From contig URNP01000003.1 of the NCBI GenBank assembly GCA_900549225.1, positions 1 to 64,000 on the forward strand: a stretch of DNA of 64,000 nt, written 5' to 3'. This document shows, in pieces, positions 25,251 through 34,399 of the stretch. Position 1 is the first letter of the stretch, and each line of letters starts with the position of its first letter. This stretch comes from an uncultured Eubacteriales bacterium (lineage in GTDB: Bacteria; Bacillota; Clostridia; Christensenellales; CAG-917). The notes beneath the pieces are model-generated. The model was not told where the DNA came from and searched no databases. It was given only the letters and a program-made list of their open reading frames with translations. A program made the position numbers and the translations under genes.

Positions 25251-27972
25251 CCGTTCTCTCCATAGTGAAGGCTTCGATGACGTCGTCTACTTTGACGTCT
25301 TGGAAGTTGGACAACATTATGCCGCAATCAAAGTTCTTCGCCATTTCTTTGACATCGTCTTTGCCGTGGCGCAAGGACGCGATTTCGCCCGTGTATTCGA
25401 CTTTGCCGTTGCGGATAAGTCTTGCTTGCGCTCCTCTGACGACTTTGCCGTCGACGACGTGGCAGCCTGCAATCGTGCCGACTCCGCTGATCTTGAAGAG
25501 TTCACGCACTTCGGCAGAACCGAGTACGACTTCTCTGAACTTGGGATCAAGCATACCCTTGACTGCTTTTTCAATGTCTTCGATTGCGTTGTAGATGATA
25601 TTGTAGAATCTGATATCGATTTTCTTTTGCGCCGCAAGTTGCTTTGCGTTGCTGTCGGGGCGAACGTTGAATCCGATGATGATTGCGCCCGAAGTTTCTG
25701 CAAGCAAGACGTCGCTTTCTTTGATTCCGCCGACTGCGGCGTGAATGATATCGATATTGACTTCTTCGTTGCCGAGTTTGGCAAGAGATTGTTTGACTGC
25801 TTCGACCGAGCCTTGTACGTCCGCTTTGATGATGAGTTTGACGGATTTGAGTTCGCCTTTTGAAATTCTGTCAAACAGGTCGTTGAGCGAAACGGAAGTT
25901 GACTCCGTCTGACTTGAGGCGAGTTTGAGTTTTCTTTCCTCTGCGAGTTCTCTTGCAAACTTCTCGTCAGCAACGACGTCGATTCTGTCACCCGCTTCGG
26001 GAACGTCGTCCCAACCCGTGACCGATACCGGCATGGAAGGTCCTGCTTTCTTGACTTTTCTGCCTTTGTCGTCGATCATTGCGCGGATCTTGCCGGTGCA
26101 AGTGCCTGCAACGACGTTATCTCCGACGTGCAACGTACCCGTTTGAACGAGGATAGTTGCAATTTTGCCGAGTCCTTTGTCGAGTTTTGCCTCGATAATA
26201 GTACCTCTTGCGTTTCTGTCGGGATTTGCACGCAATTCTTCGACTTCGGCACGGACGAGGATTTGTTCAAGCAAATCTTCAACGCCCATACCGGTTTTTG
26301 CCGATACGCGAACGACGGGAGTGTCGCCGCCCCATTCTTCGGGAGTTACGCCGTTTTCTGCAAGTTGAGAAAGAACTCTGTCGGGATTCGCGCCCGCTCT
26401 GTCCATCTTGTTCATCGCAACGATGATGGGAACGTTTGCTTGCTTTGCATGGCTGATTGCCTCAAGAGTCTGAGGCATAACGCCGTCGTCAGCCGCTACG
26501 ACCAAAATCGCAATATCGGTGACTTGCGCGCCGCGAGCACGCATCGAAGTGAACGCTTCGTGTCCCGGCGTGTCGAGGAACGTGATCGGATTGCCCTTCA
26601 ACGATACCGTGTACGCGCCGATATGTTGCGTGATTCCGCCTGCTTCGCCGCCCGTGACGTTCGACTTTCTGATATAGTCGAGAAGCGACGTTTTGCCGTG
26701 GTCGACGTGTCCCATAATGGTGACGACAGGCGGACGAGGAACGAGATTTTCAAGTTCTTCTACGTCGTCGACTTCAAGTTGCGCTATGAGCGTATCTTCA
26801 AGCGTGACGTCGGGTTTGTATTCGAGTTTAATGCCGAATTCGTCGGCAACGAGTTCCGCAGTGGCAAAATCGATGCTGTCGTTTATGGTCTTCATTATGC
26901 CGAGCACGAAGAGCGTTTTGACGATTTCAGCCGCGGATTTGCCGATCTTTTCGCTCAAAGTCTTGATGGAAACGGGATCGGTGGTGATGACTGCGTTTTC
27001 AATGATGACCGTCGCGCTGTTGCCTCCGCCTCTGTTTTTGTTGACTTTGTAATTGCGTACGATGGCTTCGCCGTCTTCGTCATAGGAAATTCTGTCGTCG
27101 ACGAGATAGCCCCTCTTCATAAGAGCACGCTTGTTCATCGTCGATTTATCGTCGAATTTGCTTGAACCCGAGTTGGAATTCTGTTTGCCGCCTTTGCCCT
27201 TTTGCGCAGCAGGTTTAGGAGGAAATTGCTGTGCGGCGTTGGCTACGCTTGCAGACGACGACGGACGTCTTAATCCGTTTTGACCTTGACCTTGGCCTTG
27301 CGGTCTTTGTCCTTGATATCCGCCTTGATTTTGTTGCGGCTTCGGACCTCTGGGTTGTTGATATCCGCCCTGTCCGAAAACGCGGGTTTGTACCTTCGGC
27401 TTCGGCGTCGGCGGAACGTAAATTCTGCGGACTTCGCCGTTGGGTAGAATCTCGGGGTTCTCCTGCGCAAGTTCAAAGGGAGTTTTGGGCACTACCGTAA
27501 CGTGCGGTTTCTTGGTCACGTCTTGTTTTTTCTCCTCCGCTTTGGGAGCGACGGGCTCTGCCTTTTTCTCTTCCTTCTTCTCTTCCTTTTGAGGAGCGGG
27601 AGCAGGTTGCGGCTTTTTCTCTTCGCTGACGGCGGGAGTCGGTTTTTCTTCTTTTTCGACTTTCGCTTCCGCATCCTTCGCTACTTCCGCAACGGGCTTT
27701 TCTTCGGATTTATTTTGGATTTCCTTTTCTATCTCTTTCTCTTTTTCGTCGAAAACGGCTTTTTCGTTCGCTCTTGCTTCCTCTTTCGCCTTTTCGATTT
27801 CGGCGGCTTTTTGCGCAAGTTCGTCACGCTTTGCCTTGATTGACGCCATTATAACGGCGGCTCTCGATTTCTGACGAGAGATATTCTCGGTAAGTTCAAC
27901 CAACTTGGTCGCCTTGTACTCGCCGAGCATTTTTACGGAATCCACGTTTGCTTCTTTTTTGATTTCGGGCAT
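25240..27972 (-). CDS. infB: Translation initiation factor IF-2
   Basis: GTPase that brings fMet-tRNA to the 30S subunit; 910 residues. The N-terminal third is low complexity: Glu/Lys/Ala-rich (about 60-160), then Pro/Lys, then Gly/Gln-rich (about 200-240). Next come the small IF2_N helix domain and the G domain, with IMGHVDHGKTSLLD, FLDTPGHEAFTSM and VAMNKMDRAGA (G1, G3, G4). Domains II, III and the fMet-tRNA-binding C-terminus follow (CHVVDGKVVRGAQARL). ATG 27972 follows GAGGTGAAT just after the ylxQ stop. The open frame upstream of it overlaps ylxQ and is not IF-2-like. Confidence 0.97.
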   Translation of the reverse strand: MPEIKKEANVDSVKMLGEYKATKLVELTENISRQKSRAAVIMASIKAKRDELAQKAAEIEKAKEEARANEKAVFDEKEKEIEKEIQNKSEEKPVAEVAKDAEAKVEKEEKPTPAVSEEKKPQPAPAPQKEEKKEEKKAEPVAPKAEEKKQDVTKKPHVTVVPKTPFELAQENPEILPNGEVRRIYVPPTPKPKVQTRVFGQGGYQQPRGPKPQQNQGGYQGQRPQGQGQGQNGLRRPSSSASVANAAQQFPPKPAAQKGKGGKQNSNSGSSKFDDKSTMNKRALMKRGYLVDDRISYDEDGEAIVRNYKVNKNRGGGNSATVIIENAVITTDPVSIKTLSEKIGKSAAEIVKTLFVLGIMKTINDSIDFATAELVADEFGIKLEYKPDVTLEDTLIAQLEVDDVEELENLVPRPPVVTIMGHVDHGKTSLLDYIRKSNVTGGEAGGITQHIGAYTVSLKGNPITFLDTPGHEAFTSMRARGAQVTDIAILVVAADDGVMPQTLEAISHAKQANVPIIVAMNKMDRAGANPDRVLSQLAENGVTPEEWGGDTPVVRVSAKTGMGVEDLLEQILVRAEVEELRANPDRNARGTIIEAKLDKGLGKIATILVQTGTLHVGDNVVAGTCTGKIRAMIDDKGRKVKKAGPSMPVSVTGWDDVPEAGDRIDVVADEKFARELAEERKLKLASSQTESTSVSLNDLFDRISKGELKSVKLIIKADVQGSVEAVKQSLAKLGNEEVNIDIIHAAVGGIKESDVLLAETSGAIIIGFNVRPDSNAKQLAAQKKIDIRFYNIIYNAIEDIEKAVKGMLDPKFREVVLGSAEVRELFKISGVGTIAGCHVVDGKVVRGAQARLIRNGKVEYTGEIASLRHGKDDVKEMAKNFDCGIMLSNFQDVKVDDVIEAFTMERTDEN

Positions 27973-27974
27973 AT

Positions 27975-28250
27975 TCACCTCAATACTCCGACAACGGCTT
28001 TTGCCAGACTGTCGTTCGTTATCGCGATAGCGTTGACGCCTTCTCTGTGCAACACTTCGCATAGACCGTCCACGATAAACACGGGACAATCACCAATCTT
28101 TCTCAATATCCTTTCTTTGTACTTATCGCTTGCCGAAGACGATACGAGCACCACTTTTGCGAGATGAATCTTCTCGCAAATTATATCTTCGCCGTATAGC
28201 ACCGAGCCCGAGCGTTGCGCAAGCCCGACGTAAGCACCGATTTTACTCAT
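27975..28250 (-). CDS. ylxQ: L7Ae-family RNA-binding protein YlxQ
   Basis: Small kink-turn-binding protein of the L7Ae/L30e family, 91 residues (IGAYVGLAQRSGSVLYGEDI, VVLVSSSASDKYKERI). Its partner RNA is not established. It sits between rnpM and infB as in most Firmicutes and overlaps rnpM by 8 bases. Confidence 0.88.
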   Translation of the reverse strand: MSKIGAYVGLAQRSGSVLYGEDIICEKIHLAKVVLVSSSASDKYKERILRKIGDCPVFIVDGLCEVLHREGVNAIAITNDSLAKAVVGVLR

Positions 28251-28491
28251 TTATCTCTCCGTATATCTCGTCGCCTACGTTGCTTTTGAACGCGGCGTTG
28301 AGCATCTTTTTCTTGATAAGTTTGCTTGTGCAATCTTCGCTCCCGTGAACCCATACGCCTCTGCCGTCCGCTTTTTGAGTGCGGTCAAGCGCGACTTTTC
28401 CGTCTGCCGTTTTGACGAATCTGAGCATTTCCGATTTGTCGGAGTGCTCCTTGCAGACGATACATTTTCGAGTGTTCTTGGGATGAGACAT
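28243..28491 (-). CDS. rnpM: YlxR/RnpM (DUF448), RNase P modulator family
   Basis: Small nucleic-acid-binding protein of 82 residues with the family signature RKCIVCKEHSDKSEMLRFVK and GRGVWVHGSEDC (usually GRGAY). Work on the Bacillus homologue links it to RNase P. ATG 28491 has AAGGTG upstream, and a GTG three codons earlier is less likely. It lies 1 base from the nusA stop, as expected for this operon. Confidence 0.9.
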   Translation of the reverse strand: MSHPKNTRKCIVCKEHSDKSEMLRFVKTADGKVALDRTQKADGRGVWVHGSEDCTSKLIKKKMLNAAFKSNVGDEIYGEINE

Positions 28492-28492
28492 T

Positions 28493-29563
28493 TTATTCAC
28501 CTTGCACTTCTTGCTCGTCGACTTTGAGCGTGGAATAGGGCTTGACGTCTATCTTCCAACCGGTAAGTTTTGCCGCAAGACGTGCGTTTTGACCGCTTCT
28601 GCCGATTGCAAGCGAGAGTTTCTCGTCGGGAACGATGACTTTTGCGTTCTTCTCTTCCTCGTTGATGGAAACCATAAGCACTTGCGCAGGCGAAAGCGCG
28701 CGAGCAATATATTCGATGGGATCGTCGCAATACTCGATAACGTCGATCTTCTCGCCGCCGAGTTCCGCTACGACCGCGTTGACTCTCACGCCCTTGTTGC
28801 CGATGCAACTGCCGACTGCGTCGACATTGGGATCTTCGCTCGAAACCGAAAGTTTGGTGCGGAATCCTGCCTCGCGGACGATGCTGTTGATTTTGACGAG
28901 TCCTGCTTTGATTTCGGGAACTTCAAGTTCGAAAAGTCTGCGGACGAAGCCTGCCGAACTTCTCGATACTACGACTTGCGCGCCGTGCAAACCGTCGCGG
29001 ATCTTCTTGACGTAAACTTTGATCACGTCGTTGACGTTGTACGTCTCGGTGGGAACTTGGTCTTGTTGCATCATCACGCCTTCCATTTGCGTGCCGGTGA
29101 TTTCAACGTAAACGGTGTTTCCTTCCTTTCTTCTGACGATTGCGCTGAGGATTTCGCCCGTGCGCTCGCTCATTTCGTTGAGAACGAGTTCTTTCTTATA
29201 ATCGTTGATGCGTTGCAAAATGACTTGCTTTGCCGTTTGCGCCGCAATACGAGAAAAGTCCTTGGGCGTGATGTCTTCGATGACTACGTCGCCGACTTTG
29301 TACTTTTTGTCGATGTCTTGCGCGTCTTCAAGAGAAATTTGCGACTCTTCGTCTTCGACTTCTTCGACGACGAGTTTGTGCGCGTAAACTTTGTAGGTCA
29401 TCTTTTCTTCGTTCAAACGAACGGAAATCTGACTTGCAAAGCCGTATTCCTTCTTGTACGCAGAAACGAGTCCCGCTTCGATGGATTCGATCATCGACTC
29501 TTTGGGAATGCGTTGTTCCTTTTCAAGATCGTCTAATGCTTGAAAGAACTCTTTGTTTATCAT
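28493..29563 (-). CDS. nusA: Transcription termination/antitermination factor NusA
   Basis: RNA polymerase-associated factor controlling pausing and termination; 356 residues. The N-terminal RNAP-binding domain (1-about 130) is followed by S1 (GEILSAIVRRKEGNTVYVEI), KH1 (DPNVDAVGSCIGNKGVRVNAVV) and KH2 (LSLAIGRSGQNARLAAKLTGW). The acidic C-terminal repeats of Proteobacteria are absent, as is normal in Firmicutes. A TAGGAGGACAA-type site precedes ATG 29563. Confidence 0.96.
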   Translation of the reverse strand: MINKEFFQALDDLEKEQRIPKESMIESIEAGLVSAYKKEYGFASQISVRLNEEKMTYKVYAHKLVVEEVEDEESQISLEDAQDIDKKYKVGDVVIEDITPKDFSRIAAQTAKQVILQRINDYKKELVLNEMSERTGEILSAIVRRKEGNTVYVEITGTQMEGVMMQQDQVPTETYNVNDVIKVYVKKIRDGLHGAQVVVSRSSAGFVRRLFELEVPEIKAGLVKINSIVREAGFRTKLSVSSEDPNVDAVGSCIGNKGVRVNAVVAELGGEKIDVIEYCDDPIEYIARALSPAQVLMVSINEEEKNAKVIVPDEKLSLAIGRSGQNARLAAKLTGWKIDVKPYSTLKVDEQEVQGE

Positions 29564-29575
29564 TGTTTTGTCCTC

Positions 29576-30052
29576 CTAAAACCTGACGTACGGTTGTACT
29601 TTGGTCAATAAATTTCGTTGTATTTTCGTTTCCTTCGGATTTTTTCCGTCGGTTTTTATCGTTATACTCTCGCCATCAAACGCTACGAGCGTTCCGTGCG
29701 ATTTCTTCTTGTTCGTGTCGAAAATCTCGATTTCGGTGTCGAGCGCGCGGCGGAAATCGTCGTCGGTCACGATTTTTCTGTCAAGACCTTGCGAGGATAC
29801 GTTAAGAACGTAGTCTTCGTCAAATTCGTCTTCGATTGCGTCGAGTTTTGCGGATAATACGTTGTGCACCTTCTCGCAATCGTTGAGGTCGATCCCCTCT
29901 TTTTTCCACAAAAGCGCTTCGACGACGGGCTTGCCGTACTGCTTGTAAAACGCAACGTCTACGAGTTCGACGTTTTCGTCTGCCTCTTGCACCGCTTCGA
30001 GCGCAAGATTCTTCACTTTTTCACGGAGTTCAACCGAGATTTCGCTTGCCAT
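29576..30052 (-). CDS. rimP: Ribosome maturation factor RimP
   Basis: 30S maturation factor of 158 residues. The N-terminal part (ALEAVQEADENVELVDVAFYKQYGKPVVEALLWK) and LNVSSQGLDRKIVTDDDFRRALDTEIEI are typical. ATG 30052 follows GAGGTGAAT. Upstream in-frame codons cross the hairpin at 30101-30120 and are not RimP. It is the first gene of the rimP-nusA-infB transcription unit, with a candidate promoter at 30147-30175. Confidence 0.93.
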   Translation of the reverse strand: MASEISVELREKVKNLALEAVQEADENVELVDVAFYKQYGKPVVEALLWKKEGIDLNDCEKVHNVLSAKLDAIEDEFDEDYVLNVSSQGLDRKIVTDDDFRRALDTEIEIFDTNKKKSHGTLVAFDGESITIKTDGKNPKETKIQRNLLTKVQPYVRF

Positions 30053-30100
30053 ATTCACCTCTTTGGGCCGATTTTGTCGAATCGCCCCTTCTAAAACAAA

Positions 30101-30120
30101 GAGTGAGCCGTCGCTCACTC
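30101..30120 (-). promoter_or_regulatory. Terminator-like hairpin in the rimP-nusA leader
   Basis: GAGTGAG and CTCACTC form a 7-base stem with CG closing pairs inside it. On the minus strand it is followed by TTTGTTTT. It sits between the promoter candidate and the rimP start, so it could attenuate the operon, for example through NusA feedback. That role is inference. Confidence 0.5.
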
Positions 30121-30146
30121 TAGTAAGGTTTTACTATAGTATTTAA

Positions 30147-30175
30147 ATATTAACATATAAAAAGTATTGTTGCAA
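30147..30175 (-). promoter_or_regulatory. Candidate promoter for rimP-nusA-infB
   Basis: On the minus strand TTGCAA (30175-30170) and TAATAT (30152-30147) are 17 bases apart, giving a leader of about 88 bases. Confidence 0.5.
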
Positions 30176-30314
30176 GCGTTTTGAGCCGATAATGCAAAAT
30201 ATATTTATATATTTTTCCCGAAAGTCGAGAATTGCTGCATTTTGATTGCGAAAATGCGAATTTCGTTTTTATAGTGAATAAGTTACGTTGCAGTTCGCGC
30301 GCAAACGGGTGACG

Positions 30315-31907
30315 TTACATTCTCTTTGCTATCTCTTGCAATGCGCCGAAAGTGGCGTAAACGTCGCTCATCGCTCTGTGCGCGTTTTCGTGAGAGATGC
30401 CGTAGGCTTTGGATATGGTTTCGAGTTTGCAATTGGGAAGTTCGGTGAGATACTTTCTTGCCAAAAGCAACGTGTCGCAAAGTTCGTTGTCGAAATTGTA
30501 GCCCATCTTTTCGCTGATTCGGGAAACGATGGGATAATCGTAACCCGCTATATTGTGACCGCAAAGAATCGAGCCGTGCGCAAACTTGAAAAAGTCGGGC
30601 ATTACACTTTCGATGCTCGGCGCGTCAAGCACCATTGCGTTGGAAATGTGCGTTATCGCCGTAATTTCCTCTGATATGGCCGCAAGAGGCTTGACGAGAG
30701 TCTGGAAGGTTTCAGTCGGAACACCGTTTACGACTTTGAGAGCGGCAAGTTCGATAATCTCCGCGATTTCGGTCTTGAGATCGGTGGTTTCGAGGTCGAA
30801 AATAACGAAGGTTTTGTCCTTGAAGAAATCACTGATAATTGGTGCGGGTTTTTCGGCATCTAACAAGGTTTTTTCGCTCATATCGACGTATTTTTGCGGA
30901 GTGATCGTGACGTATTTTTCGGGTACGGGTTTGATCGAGGTGAGATGAATGCTTGCAAAATCTATCTCGGCCTCAAACATTGCGTTGACTTGAAAAGACC
31001 ACGCTCCCGAAAATTGCGACCAGGTGACTTTGCCCATACAAATCACTTGCGATTGGTCTTTAAGTGCGACGATTCTGTCTGCGTCTTCCTCTCTAGCGAC
31101 GAAACTTACGCCCTCGATTCTGCCCGTCGTGTCGTCGAGCACGAATTTTACGAAAGGCAAAGTTTCGGGTCCGCTCTTGGGGTCGTCGGGATTGTATTTC
31201 TTGTTTTTGTAGGATTTTTTCTCGATTTGAGAAATTTTTCCGCACAAAACGATATTGTCGCAAGCGCCTTTGACGTCGATTATGTAATTTGGCATCTGCG
31301 ATATGCCGTCGATTTTGCCTCTTGCATACACTTTTTCTCCGACTCTCGCGCTTACGAGGCGCAAAGAAGAGTCGGTGTGCAAAGTGGTGTCGATATGGAA
31401 ATCCAAATCGTCTTCTTTTTTGTCCGAAAACAAGCCTTCTTCGACGATGATATCGATATTTTGATTGAAAGAGCAATCAAGATACTCGTTGAGCCTATCA
31501 AGCAAGTCGCCTGCAGTCAAAAGTTTGTAAGTGGGTGTATCGAGAACGAATTTTACGTCGATATCATTGTCGCCGACTTCGATTTTGAGCGTATCATCGT
31601 TGATGCACCTGAAAATCATCTGATTGTTGCGATTGAAAAATTCAAGAACTTTGTTTTTTACCACGTTGTTGTCGGCATACGTTCTTATGTATTGCACGCT
31701 CACGTCAACGCCCGAAAACATTTGGCGAATTATATCGAGAACCTTTTTCTTGCTTTCTTCGTCGAAAGAACGCACCTCGAATGCGGAAATGATAAATTTG
31801 ACGACCAACTCTCTTTTGTCCTTATAGTAGGTCGCACTGTTGAGTTTGAGCATCGGGAACTCGCCTTTGCTCTTTATCGTAAACTCCTCAAAAAACTTCG
31901 TTGACAT
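30315..31907 (-). CDS. PolC-like protein with N-terminal, OB and DEDDh exonuclease domains only
   Basis: It lies exactly where polC sits in this conserved cluster (ispG-polC-rimP) but has 530 residues against about 1,430 for PolC. Residues 1-170 resemble the PolC N-terminal region, and 185-320 form an OB domain (KVYARGKIDGISQMPNYIIDV, VKFVLDDTTGRIEGV). From about 360 comes a 3'-5' exonuclease with FVIFDLETTD (Asp371, Glu373), GHNIAGYDYP (Asp457) and HRAMSDVYATFG (His510, Asp515), so the DEDDh residues look intact. The PHP halves that normally flank the exonuclease and the whole polymerase are missing. About 260 bases of non-coding sequence follow. Start 31907 is preceded by CGAGG. A nuclease role is likely and the substrate is unknown. 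Confidence 0.82.
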   Translation of the reverse strand: MSTKFFEEFTIKSKGEFPMLKLNSATYYKDKRELVVKFIISAFEVRSFDEESKKKVLDIIRQMFSGVDVSVQYIRTYADNNVVKNKVLEFFNRNNQMIFRCINDDTLKIEVGDNDIDVKFVLDTPTYKLLTAGDLLDRLNEYLDCSFNQNIDIIVEEGLFSDKKEDDLDFHIDTTLHTDSSLRLVSARVGEKVYARGKIDGISQMPNYIIDVKGACDNIVLCGKISQIEKKSYKNKKYNPDDPKSGPETLPFVKFVLDDTTGRIEGVSFVAREEDADRIVALKDQSQVICMGKVTWSQFSGAWSFQVNAMFEAEIDFASIHLTSIKPVPEKYVTITPQKYVDMSEKTLLDAEKPAPIISDFFKDKTFVIFDLETTDLKTEIAEIIELAALKVVNGVPTETFQTLVKPLAAISEEITAITHISNAMVLDAPSIESVMPDFFKFAHGSILCGHNIAGYDYPIVSRISEKMGYNFDNELCDTLLLARKYLTELPNCKLETISKAYGISHENAHRAMSDVYATFGALQEIAKRM

Positions 31908-31949
31908 ATCAAACCTCGCGATTTTTGTCTAAAGTATTCTAATTTTGCA

Positions 31950-33014
31950 TTATTTTGACAATACTTCTTGTAATAATTTATCAAATTCTTCCATAAGATT
32001 GGCACTTGGAACGGTTTTGTAAATTTTGCCGCGGAGCAAGATAACGCTCTTCTCTTTTCCGCCTGCGATACCAATATCGCTGTGCTCGCCCTCGCCTATT
32101 CCGTTGAGCGGACAACCGAGAATGGATATTTTGACGGGTTTATCAATGCCTGCCGTCATCATCTCGACTTTGTTGGCAAGTCCTTCAACGTCGATTTCCG
32201 TGCGCGCGCAAGTCGGGCAAGCAACAACTTCGACCGCATTTTTGCGAAGTCCGAGCGTTTGAAGAATCTTCTTGCCCGCAAGCACTTCTTCGCATACGTT
32301 CGTTGAAAGCGAAACTCTTATCGTGTCGCCTATTCCCTCGCCGAGCAACGTCCCGATGCCGATTGCCGATTTCACAAGTCCCGTGCGGAGCGTTCCTGCT
32401 TCGGTTACGCCGATATGCAAGGGATAATCGCACGCTTTTGCAAGCATTCTGTTTGCCTTGACGTTGAGCATCGTGTCGGAAGCCTTGATTGCAATGACGA
32501 TATCCTTTAATCCTGCGCTCTCAAATGCGTTTGCGCACTCGAGCGCACTCTCGCAAAGCGCTTTTGCTTCGTCCATCCCTTTGAACTTGGGATCGAGCGA
32601 GCCGCCGTTTACGCCGACACGGACGGGTACGCCCATATCTGCCATTCTTTCGGCAAGCGGTTTGATTTGCGAAAAATCACGCATATTGCCCGGATTCATA
32701 CGAATCTTCTTCGCTCCTGCGTCGAGCGCCATATGAGCGAGTTTATAATTGTAATGTATGTCGGCAATGAGCGGCAATCCGCATCTCTTTGCGATTTCGC
32801 CGAAGGCAAGCGCAGACGCTTCGTCGGGAACGGCAAGGCGTATAAGGTCGCAGCCCACTGCTTTGAGCGCGTTTATCTGCGCAAGCGAGCCTTCGACGTC
32901 CGTCGTTTTGGTGTTGAGCATCGATTGAACGCTTATTGGAGCATCGCCGCCGATTGCAACGTCGCCGACGAATACCTGTCTTGTTTTTCTTCTCTCTATC
33001 ATAGTTTTATCCAT
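31950..33014 (-). CDS. ispG: 4-hydroxy-3-methylbut-2-en-1-yl diphosphate synthase
   Basis: [4Fe-4S] enzyme of the non-mevalonate isoprenoid pathway acting before IspH (fused gene at 60.1-62.4 kb). The 354-residue protein has PISVQSMLNTKTTDV, DIHYNYKLA, RMNPGN and cluster cysteines in VACPTCARTEID and ILGCPLNGIGE. dxr lies two genes upstream, so three MEP-pathway enzymes are in this window. A second ATG at 33002 is an alternative start. Confidence 0.96.
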   Translation of the reverse strand: MDKTMIERRKTRQVFVGDVAIGGDAPISVQSMLNTKTTDVEGSLAQINALKAVGCDLIRLAVPDEASALAFGEIAKRCGLPLIADIHYNYKLAHMALDAGAKKIRMNPGNMRDFSQIKPLAERMADMGVPVRVGVNGGSLDPKFKGMDEAKALCESALECANAFESAGLKDIVIAIKASDTMLNVKANRMLAKACDYPLHIGVTEAGTLRTGLVKSAIGIGTLLGEGIGDTIRVSLSTNVCEEVLAGKKILQTLGLRKNAVEVVACPTCARTEIDVEGLANKVEMMTAGIDKPVKISILGCPLNGIGEGEHSDIGIAGGKEKSVILLRGKIYKTVPSANLMEEFDKLLQEVLSK

Positions 33015-33076
33015 ATCGCAAATCGGCGTTTAGCCGATTAGATTGTCGATTTTTATCTGTAAATTATATTTCAGCC

Positions 33077-34399
33077 CTATCCTTTGACAAGGTGGAATAT
33101 ATCGAGGAACACCGCAAGCACGATCAATAGGACGAGTCCGACGGTGTGGATTATGCCCTCGATTTTTCTCGGAACTGGTTTTCTGAATATCATTTCTATA
33201 AGCGTAAACAACATTCTGCTTCCGTCAAGCGCGGGAAAGGGCAATAGATTCATAACAGCAAGGTTTGCCGAGATTATCGCAACGACGTAAAGGAAACTGT
33301 CGAAGCCGAGCGAAGTGATTTGCGCCATCATCTTGATTGTGGTGATAGTGCCGCCTGCGTTTTCAATGCCCGATTTGCCCGTGATAAGCGCACCGAGCGA
33401 GGCAAGAATCTTGAATACGATGAAGAAACTGAAGCCCCACGCTCTGCCGAACGCAAGGAAAAACGGAAGTTTTGCGTGCGTAAGACTGCGTGTGATTCCG
33501 AATCCGTAACTGTAAAAACCGTCGATATCGCTTGCAACTACGCCTTTTTGCACGCTCATCGAACTTTGCTCTACGATTTTGCCGTCCTCGCCGTATTTTA
33601 CGACGACGAGCGTGATCTTTTGAGCCGAATCTATCTCGTTTTGCTCGACGTATTCTCCGAGTGCGCTCGCTTTTATGGGGGTTTCGAGTTTTTTTCCGTT
33701 TATAACGGCAATGAAATCATCCTCGTCAAAGGGTTGATAATAGAATTTGTCCGCAGTGATTTTGACTCTCTTGCCTCCGCGAAGAACCCAAAAATACGAG
33801 TTGTCGGACAAATCCTTGAAGGCGTTGTCCAAATCTTCCTGAAGCATAATATTGACTTGCTTGCCGTTGATGTTGAGAATTACGTCGCCTTCCTGAAATA
33901 CGTTTTGATAAGTGGCGGTGTTGTGAACGTCTACGACGTTTGGAAGAAGTTGTCCGTATGCGGTAAAGTAAATCGTGATTATGACGATTGCGCTCAAAAA
34001 GTTCATAAAAGCGCCCGACAAGAGCACTATAAGGCGTTTCCAAGGCTTCTGATTGTTGAAAGCGTCGGGATCTTTGACGATATTGCCGTTTTCGTCTTTG
34101 ATCTGATTGCCGTTTTCGTCAACCATTGCGCCTTCGGCGTCCTCGCCGTGAAAAGCGCAAAATCCGCCTATCGGAAACGGGCGCAACGTGAATAATTCGC
34201 CCGTCTTTTTGTTGCGTTTTTTGATGATTGCAGGTCCGAAACCGATTGCAAATTCGTCAATTTTGAAACCGAGCAATTTGCCTGCGGTGTAATGTCCCAA
34301 CTCGTGGATGACGATCATCACCATAAGCGCAAGAACGGCTGCGATAACGTAGCCGATATATGTGAAAACTTCGCCTGCAGTTGCCGAAATAACGTACAC
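33077..34399 (-). CDS. rseP: Site-2 intramembrane metalloprotease RseP
   Basis: Membrane zinc protease that cleaves anti-sigma factors or signal peptides within the membrane. The first helix carries the zinc motif in MIVIHELGHYTAG. A PDZ-like region lies about 130-290, and the later helix has the second metal ligand in LLPFPALDGSRMLF. At least four transmembrane helices are visible. The likely start is a GTG at 34399 that overlaps the dxr stop (TAGTG) and follows TAGGAG, giving 440 residues. The longer open frame upstream lies inside dxr. Confidence 0.92.
   Translation of the reverse strand: MYVISATAGEVFTYIGYVIAAVLALMVMIVIHELGHYTAGKLLGFKIDEFAIGFGPAIIKKRNKKTGELFTLRPFPIGGFCAFHGEDAEGAMVDENGNQIKDENGNIVKDPDAFNNQKPWKRLIVLLSGAFMNFLSAIVIITIYFTAYGQLLPNVVDVHNTATYQNVFQEGDVILNINGKQVNIMLQEDLDNAFKDLSDNSYFWVLRGGKRVKITADKFYYQPFDEDDFIAVINGKKLETPIKASALGEYVEQNEIDSAQKITLVVVKYGEDGKIVEQSSMSVQKGVVASDIDGFYSYGFGITRSLTHAKLPFFLAFGRAWGFSFFIVFKILASLGALITGKSGIENAGGTITTIKMMAQITSLGFDSFLYVVAIISANLAVMNLLPFPALDGSRMLFTLIEMIFRKPVPRKIEGIIHTVGLVLLIVLAVFLDIFHLVKG

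Noticed and set aside
30122..30314. Remnant of the PolC polymerase after the exonuclease gene
   Set aside because: The 190-base gap has no PolC-like frame on any strand, and the exonuclease ends at a natural helix, so a simple frameshift does not explain the missing part.
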